64,000 nt of DNA, from NCBI RefSeq assembly GCF_001550065.1, contig NZ_LRUB01000027.1, forward strand, positions 62,001 through 126,000, read 5' to 3'. The position numbers were made by a program, and so were the translations under genes. The notes beneath the pieces were generated by a model that was given only the letters and a program-made list of their open reading frames with translations, made no database searches and was not told the origin of the DNA. Below are positions 58,737 to 64,000 of this stretch, piece by piece. Numbering within the stretch: position 1 is the stretch's first letter; each line of letters begins with the position of its first letter. Source of the stretch: Kordiimonas lipolytica (GTDB lineage Bacteria > Pseudomonadota > Alphaproteobacteria > Sphingomonadales > Kordiimonadaceae).

Positions 58737-59425
58737 TGGACGATGTAAATCTCTGGTCACCAATTTTCCTGACCGCCAAGCTGGCCTTTGTGACCACGCT
58801 CATATTGATGCTCCTTGGCACGCCCATCGCCTGGTGGCTGGCGCGGTCCGGAAACCGCTTCAAGGAAGCCGTGGCAGCCGTGGTTGCCCTGCCGCTTGTG
58901 CTGCCGCCCACGGTGCTCGGGTTTTACCTGCTGATGGCGCTGGGGCCGGAAGGCCCGGGCGGGCTTATCGCCTCGCTTTATGGGGCGCGGTCACTGGCCT
59001 TCACCTTTGAAGGGCTGGTGATCGGGTCGGTGATCTATTCGCTGCCCTTTGTGGTACAGCCGATCAGAAACGCGTTTGAGGCCATCGGCGACCGACCGCT
59101 AGAGGTGGCCGCAACGCTGGGCGCGAGCCCCTGGGACCGGTTCTGGAGCGTGGCCATGCCGCTGGCGCGCCCAGGGTTCCTGACCGGCGCTGTGCTGGGT
59201 TTCAGCCATACAGTGGGCGAGTTTGGCGTGGTGCTGATGATCGGCGGCAACATCCTGGGCGAAACCCGGGTGCTTTCAGTGGCCATCTATGACTATGTGG
59301 AAACCCTCAACTGGGCGCCGGCACACCTGCTGGCGGGCGGCCTGCTGGTATTCTCCTTCCTGGTGATCTTCGCCGTGATGACGCTTGAAAAACGCTGGCG
59401 GTTCAGGAACGAGGACCGGTCATGA
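58736..59425 (+). CDS. modB: Molybdate ABC transporter, permease
   Basis: The 229-residue inner-membrane permease has about five or six segments. The EAA-type loop that contacts ModC is [27 protein letters not shown], seen at about residues 123-150. Its short conserved part is [28 protein letters not shown] in segment 2 is the family pattern. The start overlaps the modA stop by one base and its end overlaps modC by four. Confidence 0.95.
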   Translation: MDDVNLWSPIFLTAKLAFVTTLILMLLGTPIAWWLARSGNRFKEAVAAVVALPLVLPPTVLGFYLLMALGPEGPGGLIASLYGARSLAFTFEGLVIGSVIYSLPFVVQPIRNAFEAIGDRPLEVAATLGASPWDRFWSVAMPLARPGFLTGAVLGFSHTVGEFGVVLMIGGNILGETRVLSVAIYDYVETLNWAPAHLLAGGLLVFSFLVIFAVMTLEKRWRFRNEDRS

Positions 59426-60519
59426 GCGACAATATGATTCGCGCGGCTTTCCGCGGGCAGGCAGGCGATCTCAGGATCGATATGGATTTCACCATGCCGG
59501 GCATGGGTGTGACCGCCCTGTTTGGCGCGTCCGGCAGCGGCAAGACCACGATCCTGCGCGCCATGGCCGGGCTTGCACCGATGCAAGGCATGCTGCGAGT
59601 GGGCGACACGGTGTGGCAGGACAGCGACCGCGGCATCTTCAAAGCCCCACACGAACGACCCATTGGCTATGTGTTTCAGGAGGCCAGCCTGTTCCCGCAC
59701 CTGTCGGTCGAGGGCAATATCCGCTACGGCGAAAAGAGGTCGCTTAAGAAGGGCAAAGTGCCCCCCGTATTCGGCGACATCGCGGCCATGATGCAGATTG
59801 AGCATCTTATGGACCGCGCGCCAAAGCACCTGTCCGGTGGCGAGCGCCAGCGGGTGGCGGTTGCGCGGGCACTGATGCGCGGGCCGGAGCTGTTGCTTAT
59901 GGACGAGCCCCTGTCGGCCCTGGACAGGCGGGGCCGCGACAGTGTGCTGGCCTGCCTTGAGGCCCTGCACCGGGAACTGAAAATCCCGATGCTTTATGTC
60001 AGCCATGATTCAGGCGAGGTGGCGCGCCTGGCAGACCATATGGTGATCATCGATGCGGGCCGGAAACAGGCGGAAGGCGCGACGGCCACCCTTTTCGCGC
60101 AGCTTGACTTCACACCGCCGGACGGGCGGGCAGAAGCCGGGGCGATCCTGCGTGCCACCGTACGGGACCAGGACAGGGAAAGCCGGACAACCCATGTGAG
60201 CGTGGGCGAACAGACCCTGACTATGCCGCAGATCGAGGGCGCGGCTGGCACGGCGGTAACACTCAGGATCAAGGCGCGCGATGTGGCGCTGGCGCTGAAG
60301 AAACCCGAAGCCATCAGCATCCGCAACATTCTGGAAGGCCGGATCAGCGAGATTAGGGACTCTGCCGACACGGGCCATGTGGATATATTGGTTGATATCG
60401 GCGGCGGGGTGCTCAGGTCACAGATCACGCATGAGGCCTGCCGGGAACTGGCGCTTGAGCCGGGCGTCAACGTCTACGCGCTGGTCAAAAGCATGTCGTT
60501 TGATCGCCCCGGCGCTTGA
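59422..60519 (+). CDS. modC: Molybdate ABC transporter, ATPase
   Basis: The 365-residue ATPase has Walker [18 protein letters not shown]-loop [15 protein letters not shown], signature [15 protein letters not shown], Walker [15 protein letters not shown] and H-loop MLYVSHD. The C-terminal third (about 235-365) contains a TOBE (molybdenum-binding-protein) domain with [16 protein letters not shown], which binds molybdate and regulates transport. It overlaps modB (ATGA) and ends the operon. Confidence 0.96.
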   Translation: MSDNMIRAAFRGQAGDLRIDMDFTMPGMGVTALFGASGSGKTTILRAMAGLAPMQGMLRVGDTVWQDSDRGIFKAPHERPIGYVFQEASLFPHLSVEGNIRYGEKRSLKKGKVPPVFGDIAAMMQIEHLMDRAPKHLSGGERQRVAVARALMRGPELLLMDEPLSALDRRGRDSVLACLEALHRELKIPMLYVSHDSGEVARLADHMVIIDAGRKQAEGATATLFAQLDFTPPDGRAEAGAILRATVRDQDRESRTTHVSVGEQTLTMPQIEGAAGTAVTLRIKARDVALALKKPEAISIRNILEGRISEIRDSADTGHVDILVDIGGGVLRSQITHEACRELALEPGVNVYALVKSMSFDRPGA

Positions 60520-60537
60520 GCCGGGACGTGTTCCAAT

Positions 60538-60561
60538 GGGCGGGCTTAAACCATCCCGCCC
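60538..60561. terminator. Hairpin between modC and the acetyltransferase gene
   Basis: GGGCGGG (60538-60544) and CCCGCCC (60555-60561) pair over 7 bp. It overlaps the 3' end of the minus-strand acetyltransferase gene and lies 19 bases after modC, so it may act on either transcript. T tracts are lacking. Confidence 0.45.
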
Positions 60562-61106
60562 GCGGCCTCGCGCGGCCTAATGTCCGAAATACCGGCCATC
60601 TCGTCCGCTGTGGGCATCCAGCTCATGCGGGCGAAGACCTGGTCGGACATGGCTTCATCTTCAACGAACCCGTATTTCGTCAAGAACTTGCCCATGGCAA
60701 AATCATCACGCCGCGTTGGCACCAGAAGCGGCCTCTTGGTCGTGGCCGCAGCTTTCATCAGCCACAGAAGAATGCCGGAACCGAAGCCCTTGCCCTGTGC
60801 CTTCTTGATGAAGTCCAGGTCCACCAGCCGAAGCTCAACCGGCTGGACATCCAGCGTCAGCCGCCCGATGCGCGAGCCGTTCTTTTCCAGGATCAGATAA
60901 ATGGCATTCGGAAACTGCGACCCATAGCCGCCTGACTGGGCGTCAAGCTGCATCTCGATCACGGTTTCAATATAGTCCTTCTCCGCATCGATCAGGCGCA
61001 GGTCGTCGCGGTTGTCCTTATACATTTTGGCAAGGAAATCCTTGTCATGGCGGCCTGCGGGGCGGGCGCTGATGCCGTGCGGCAGGTCAACTGTTCCTTC
61101 AATCAT
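60546..61106 (-). CDS. GNAT-family N-acetyltransferase
   Basis: The 186-residue protein has the GNAT fold. The acetyl-CoA pyrophosphate-binding motif is KKAQGKGFGSGILLWLM (about 108-124). A preceding strand (LRLVDLDFI) and the following RPLLVPTRRDDFAMGKFLTKYGFVED match motif B. The N-terminal part begins ISARPAGRHDKDFLAKMY. The substrate is unknown. Its stop overlaps the modC hairpin. It is the last gene of a minus-strand group that includes the tail-collar genes, which suggests co-expression with them. Confidence 0.87.
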   Translation of the reverse strand: MIEGTVDLPHGISARPAGRHDKDFLAKMYKDNRDDLRLIDAEKDYIETVIEMQLDAQSGGYGSQFPNAIYLILEKNGSRIGRLTLDVQPVELRLVDLDFIKKAQGKGFGSGILLWLMKAAATTKRPLLVPTRRDDFAMGKFLTKYGFVEDEAMSDQVFARMSWMPTADEMAGISDIRPREAAGGMV

Positions 61107-61135
61107 GCTCTGTCTCCGTATTCTCTGATACCAGC

Positions 61136-61486
61136 CTAGTTGAACATCACCTGATAATAAGCGCCTTCCGGCAGGTTCGCCGGGCGCATCATCCGGTGGA
61201 TCATCAGGCCGTCAAGCGACCCGTCCTCGAGCCCGGCAATGCTGCCTTTGAATTCGAGGGTTTGCTGCATCAGGTGCGCCTCATCCACATCCGCCCGGAA
61301 AATCAGGATAAAGGGCGTGCGCTTGCTGTCCGGCCCGGCCGATAGCGGTTTCTCCTTGCATTCCATCAAGGTAACCGGCATGGCCAGGTCACCCGCAACA
61401 AACTGATAGTCCTTTTCTATGCCGCCATCGAAAAGCTGCGCATTGGCAGTTGCGATTGAAAGCGATGCTGTTTCTGTGCTCGTCAT
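61136..61486 (-). CDS. Small DUF6916-like protein accompanying a tail-collar gene
   Basis: The 116-residue product starts at 61486 behind GGGAGA. Longer frames have no ribosome site. It has a beta-rich pattern: FVAGDLAMPVTLMECKEKPL, RTPFILIFRADVDEA, GLEDGSLDGLMIHRMM and AYYQVMFN. This is like the protein at 62222-62668, although that one is longer. I associate this pattern with the DUF6916 family, small proteins often next to phage-collar-domain genes. The role is unknown. Confidence 0.75.
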   Translation of the reverse strand: MTSTETASLSIATANAQLFDGGIEKDYQFVAGDLAMPVTLMECKEKPLSAGPDSKRTPFILIFRADVDEAHLMQQTLEFKGSIAGLEDGSLDGLMIHRMMRPANLPEGAYYQVMFN

Positions 61487-61577
61487 AATATTCTCCCTAA
61501 TTGGTACCACCCATGTCCGCCTCCCCGAAGGCGGATGGGCGCCGCGCGGACGCGGCCCCCGATAGCTCATGATCGCA

Positions 61578-62201
61578 TCAGGAACGTGATGGATATAGGC
61601 CCTCAAGGCACATGCTATAGTGCACAGCCTGCGTTGGTTGCTGAATCGACACAGCCTGCGTCGCCTGCGGTGTATCCTGGATTGTCAGCGCGTTTGTATT
61701 GAAACCGCTGATAGCTGCATTCACACCGCCAATCGTGGCTTTTGTCGTCACTTCTGCCGGTGCCGTGTAGGCATTGCCCAGAGGCGAACCAAGACCACTT
61801 GCCGGAACGGCGAGATAGTCACCATCTGCTGGAGTCGCATCCTGGCCCGCGCTTGCAGACACACTAACGTTTACGCTAGCGCCACCACTCCCCGTATAGG
61901 TGAAACCGTGGGTGTGGTCCGGCATTTTTGAGAGCGACAGCACTTCATGATGCCAGCCCGGTTTGGCACCCATGACCCATGGCGAAAGGCCTGGGCTTTG
62001 CCCCCAGCCCATCGGCACACGCCCCCTCAGGTCAGGTAGGGTAAAGTCGGTCCGACAATCGCCTCCAAATCGACAGCCCAGAAGCGAAAACAGCGCGGAG
62101 AACTGGCCGATACTCAGATACTGGCCATTGCAAAGGCCCCATTCGGCTGGCGTAAATTGAAATCCGAGCGCTTTGATAACGCCCATATATTGTTCATACA
62201 T
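61578..62201 (-). CDS. Phage tail collar domain protein (microcystin-dependent-protein type)
   Basis: The 207-residue product begins MYEQYMGVIKALGFQFTPAEW, followed by the tail-collar signature: CNGQYLSIGQFSALFSLLG, FTLPDLRGRVPMGWG and MPDHTHGFTYTG. The middle is Gly/Ser/Ala-rich and the end is YSMCLEGLYPSRS. Proteins of this type are related to phage short-tail-fibre collars but also occur as stand-alone bacterial genes (MdpB). It shares a 49-base identical stretch with the gene at 62714-63340. No tail, capsid or lysis genes are nearby, so it does not mark a prophage by itself. Confidence 0.9.
   Translation of the reverse strand: MYEQYMGVIKALGFQFTPAEWGLCNGQYLSIGQFSALFSLLGCRFGGDCRTDFTLPDLRGRVPMGWGQSPGLSPWVMGAKPGWHHEVLSLSKMPDHTHGFTYTGSGGASVNVSVSASAGQDATPADGDYLAVPASGLGSPLGNAYTAPAEVTTKATIGGVNAAISGFNTNALTIQDTPQATQAVSIQQPTQAVHYSMCLEGLYPSRS
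61781..61829. repeat. 49-bp identical stretch shared by the two collar genes, copy 1
   Basis: These bases are identical to 62917-62965. They encode the DYLAVPASGLGSPL part of both collar proteins, while the flanking bases differ. This points to recent duplication or gene conversion between the two genes. Confidence 0.85.
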
Positions 62202-62221
62202 GATAAATCTCCTGCTGCCCG

Positions 62222-62668
62222 TTAACCGAAATTGATTTCGTAAAGCACAACAGGGCGCGACTGGGTATCCTGCTCGTTTTCAACGACCGTCGCATCATCG
62301 GCTTTCTTCTTGGCTTTCGCGGGTGCCTTCTTCTTGGCAATCGCCGCAGCCTTCTTCATCGCCTCTGTGTTGAAATCGTCGCTTTCAGGATTGTCAGCCT
62401 TGTTGTCCACATACAGGCCTTCAAGCACGCCGACCTTCTCAAGCGTCAGGTCATAACAGCCATCAGGGGCTTGGTAGGACTCCGGTCCGCTCAGGACCAC
62501 CGAGAAGGGCTTCTTACGGCAATCAGAAGGGCGTGCATCGTCCTTCTTCAGCTTGGCCTCATGGACCTCCTCAACCGTCAATTCAATGTCCGGGCCGTCC
62601 ATGATCGTCAGGGTCACTTTTGACCCGATGAGATCCTTGAAATTTTTTGATGTTACCTTGTCCAGCAT
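62222..62668 (-). CDS. DUF6916-like protein with a Lys/Ala-rich linker
   Basis: The product is 148 residues. The N-terminal 80 residues are a DUF6916-like beta domain (KDLIGSKVTLTIMDGPDIEL, PFSVVLSGPESYQAPDGCYDL). Then follows a stretch made almost only of Lys and Ala (about 108-127: MKKAAAIAKKKAPAKAKKKA). The acidic end returns to the family pattern with PVVLYEINFG. The Lys/Ala insert is not present in the shorter paralogue at 61136-61486. It lies between the two collar genes on the same strand. Confidence 0.75.
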   Translation of the reverse strand: MLDKVTSKNFKDLIGSKVTLTIMDGPDIELTVEEVHEAKLKKDDARPSDCRKKPFSVVLSGPESYQAPDGCYDLTLEKVGVLEGLYVDNKADNPESDDFNTEAMKKAAAIAKKKAPAKAKKKADDATVVENEQDTQSRPVVLYEINFG

Positions 62669-62713
62669 AGCTAAACCTCCTTATTTAAGGGCTGGATAAT
62701 CCGTCCCTTGGGG

Positions 62714-63340
62714 TTAGCTGCGTGACGGGAACATACCCTGCATGCAGATGGCGAAGTTGATCACCGTGCTTGGTTGAACGATAGCGAACGGATAGTTCTG
62801 GCCTGTGTGCTGGATCGCGAAGGCGTTCGAATCGAACCCGCCGCCCCCGGATACGGTTACACCACCAATGGCTGCCGTAGCCGTGACCTCTGCTGGTGCC
62901 GTATAGGCGTTGCCGAGAGGCGAACCAAGACCACTTGCCGGAACGGCGAGATAGTCACCATCTGCCGGCGTTGGCTTTTTGCCGCCTGCGGTGGATACCT
63001 CAACCTGGACAATATTGGTGCCGCCACCACCACCTGCGTAGGAGTGGGCGTGCGTGTGGGACGGCAGATGGGTTGCGTTCAGCGTAACCGTTTCCGTACC
63101 CACCTTCTGGCCCATGGTGTAAGGTGGCAGGCCCGGCCCTGTGCCCCAGCCCATTGGAACGCGGCCACGCAGTTCAGGCAGGCCAAAGGTGCTGCGGCCA
63201 TCACCGCCAAAGGCAGTCCCCAACAGCGAGAAAAGCGCCGTATTCTGGCTGATTGCGATCAGCGCGCCAGCACACGCCCCATAATGAAGCGGTGTAAAGT
63301 TGAAACCAAGAGCCTCAATGACCCCGAGATAGCCTTCCAT
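62714..63340 (-). CDS. Phage tail collar domain protein, second copy
   Basis: The product is 208 residues from the ATG at 63340, which has AGGGGAAA upstream. A longer frame to 63400 is not supported. It has the same layout as the gene at 61578-62201: MEGYLGVIEALGFNFTPLHY, FSLLGTAFGGDGRSTF, LPELRGRVPMGWGTG and LPSHTHAHSYAGGGGG, and the end ICMQGMFPSRS. The Gly-rich centre differs from copy 1. With its DUF6916-like neighbour it forms one of two collar/DUF6916 pairs in tandem. Transcription of the whole minus-strand group could start upstream of 63340. Confidence 0.9.
   Translation of the reverse strand: MEGYLGVIEALGFNFTPLHYGACAGALIAISQNTALFSLLGTAFGGDGRSTFGLPELRGRVPMGWGTGPGLPPYTMGQKVGTETVTLNATHLPSHTHAHSYAGGGGGTNIVQVEVSTAGGKKPTPADGDYLAVPASGLGSPLGNAYTAPAEVTATAAIGGVTVSGGGGFDSNAFAIQHTGQNYPFAIVQPSTVINFAICMQGMFPSRS
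62917..62965. repeat. 49-bp identical stretch shared by the two collar genes, copy 2
   Basis: Identical to 61781-61829; see that entry for its position in the protein. Confidence 0.85.
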
Positions 63341-63818
63341 AGGATTTCCCCTAACATGATTGGAATGTATGTCGAAACTCGAAAAACACACGCATAACAA
63401 GAACGTGGATTGAAACCTTAAGATTAGACGCAGTCAACTTATTAGTGCTGAAGTTTTCATGACGTCTCGAAAAACGGTTGTTCTTTTTATGCCACCAATG
63501 ACGGGAAGGCTTGGAACCCGGGGATTCATGCGGGCACACAAGGCAATCAAACCCAGCCCGCCATGAAATACAACCTGAATACAACGCGTAAATGCTTGGG
63601 TTTGTGTAAAATTATTGTTTGCTATGCAGTAATTCTTCACTATTTTGTATCGTGCACATGAATAAGCTCTGCTAAGTCAAAGTTTCGACCGCGCGCTTGT
63701 GACAGAAAAACCTGCACGTGTATTTGGGGGCAATGGGTACACTTGGGCATACTGCCAAAAGCTGCACGCGATAGCGCGCTTGGGGTTGTCTGCCAGTTTT
63801 CAACAATAGGGAAATATT
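63341..63818. other. AT-rich divergent gap before the DUF4347 gene
   Basis: About 480 bases of lower GC content than the neighbours. Short open frames on the minus strand (for example 63435-63640) have no ribosome sites or family resemblance. The gap must hold the promoters of the collar group and of the DUF4347 gene. I could not identify them. Confidence 0.4.
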
Positions 63819-64000
63819 ATGGTAGACGGCTTTGGCGGCGCCACGACAACCAACACTTGTTTCAACCAATTTAGTGAATCCGACAAGGCTGTAGGGGAAC
63901 AGTACCCCGCAGTATTGATCGTTGATTCGACGGTTGAAGATTCGGCGATCCTGCTTGACGGCCTTGTGCCAGGCACACATGTGGTACGGGCGGAAGCCGG
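63819..64000 (+). CDS. DUF4347-domain protein, 5' end only
   Basis: The ATG at 63819 follows AGGGA, and the frame stays open to the right edge. The product begins MVDGFGGATTTNTC and continues with YPAVLIVDSTVEDSAILLDG, then LVPGTHVVRAEA. Its central part matches the DUF4347 N-terminus (a VLIVDSxVED-LLxGL pattern). DUF4347 is usually found at the start of very large repeat-containing surface or secreted proteins of bacteria, many exported by type I secretion. The gene may therefore be long, but only 60 codons are visible. Confidence 0.6.
   Translation, partial: MVDGFGGATTTNTCFNQFSESDKAVGEQYPAVLIVDSTVEDSAILLDGLVPGTHVVRAEA

Noticed and set aside
61136..63340. Prophage or phage-tail-like particle locus
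   Set aside because: Only collar-domain and DUF6916-like genes are present. No sheath, tube, baseplate, capsid, lysis or integrase gene is seen.
63435..63640. Short minus-strand frames in the gap before the DUF4347 gene
   Set aside because: They have no ribosome sites or recognisable domains, and the AT-rich composition suits a promoter region better.

Overview
The window is a stretch of chromosome, most likely from an alphaproteobacterium. The left end carries the order ubiE<>mutM - enoyl-CoA hydratase - rpsT - dnaA, followed by dnaN-recF-gyrB, an order I know from alphaproteobacterial chromosomes. Codon use is moderately GC-rich. A large TonB receptor and the Hup/Hyp gene order point the same way. 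A marine Kordiimonas-like lineage is my guess, but nothing here proves it. No rRNA or tRNA gene and no CRISPR array was recognised.

Left block (1-16.9 kb): partial ubiE (minus), then mutM, a small exported protein, an enoyl-CoA hydratase, rpsT (sigma70-type promoter, strong terminator), dnaA, an alginate-export-type outer-membrane channel, dnaN, recF and gyrB. A 0.7-kb gap after gyrB holds two tandem copies of what look like insertion-sequence ends. A TonB-dependent receptor and a TPR-sulfotransferase follow. A BCCT transporter lies on the minus strand.

Hydrogenase block (19.2-40.7 kb): this is a self-contained hydrogen-oxidation island. After a minus-strand DUF3422 gene come two plus-strand operons. 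The first is hupS-hupL-hupE-hupC. The small subunit has the extra cysteines of oxygen-tolerant membrane-bound [NiFe]-hydrogenases. The second has 17 closely packed genes: hupD-F-G-H-I-J-K, hypA-B-C-D-E, hoxA (NtrC-type activator), hupT (kinase), hupU-hupV (H2-sensing regulatory hydrogenase) and hypF. Both operons start behind textbook -24/-12 sigma54 promoters. The second promoter has two GGAA-N7-TTCC dyads spaced 30 bp apart. The first has an IHF consensus and one degenerate dyad. H2 sensed by HupUV would act through HupT and HoxA on both promoters, while the Hyp/Hup proteins build both hydrogenases. The block is framed by a 38-bp direct repeat (36/38 identical), and the right copy sits next to an IS-end-like sequence.

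Right block (41-64 kb): first an exporter-like operon whose ABC protein has lost its ATPase motifs, with HlyD and TolC partners. Then, on the minus strand, a haem-motif lipoprotein, a multicopper oxidase and a nucleoside-hydrolase-like protein. A soluble two-PAS chemotaxis receptor and a LuxR regulator follow. The most unusual locus is at 52.6-57.6 kb (minus strand): a nitrobindin-like beta-barrel protein, a 708-residue VioB-type ferritin-like protein ending in a Cys-rich tail with CAGQG repeats, a DUF692/MNIO enzyme and its DUF2063 (BufC/HvfC) partner. I read this as a bufferin-like system in which the tail of a ferritin-like enzyme is the substrate of the MNIO. The window ends with modABC, a GNAT acetyltransferase, two pairs of phage-tail-collar and DUF6916-like genes, and the start of a DUF4347 protein that runs off the edge.
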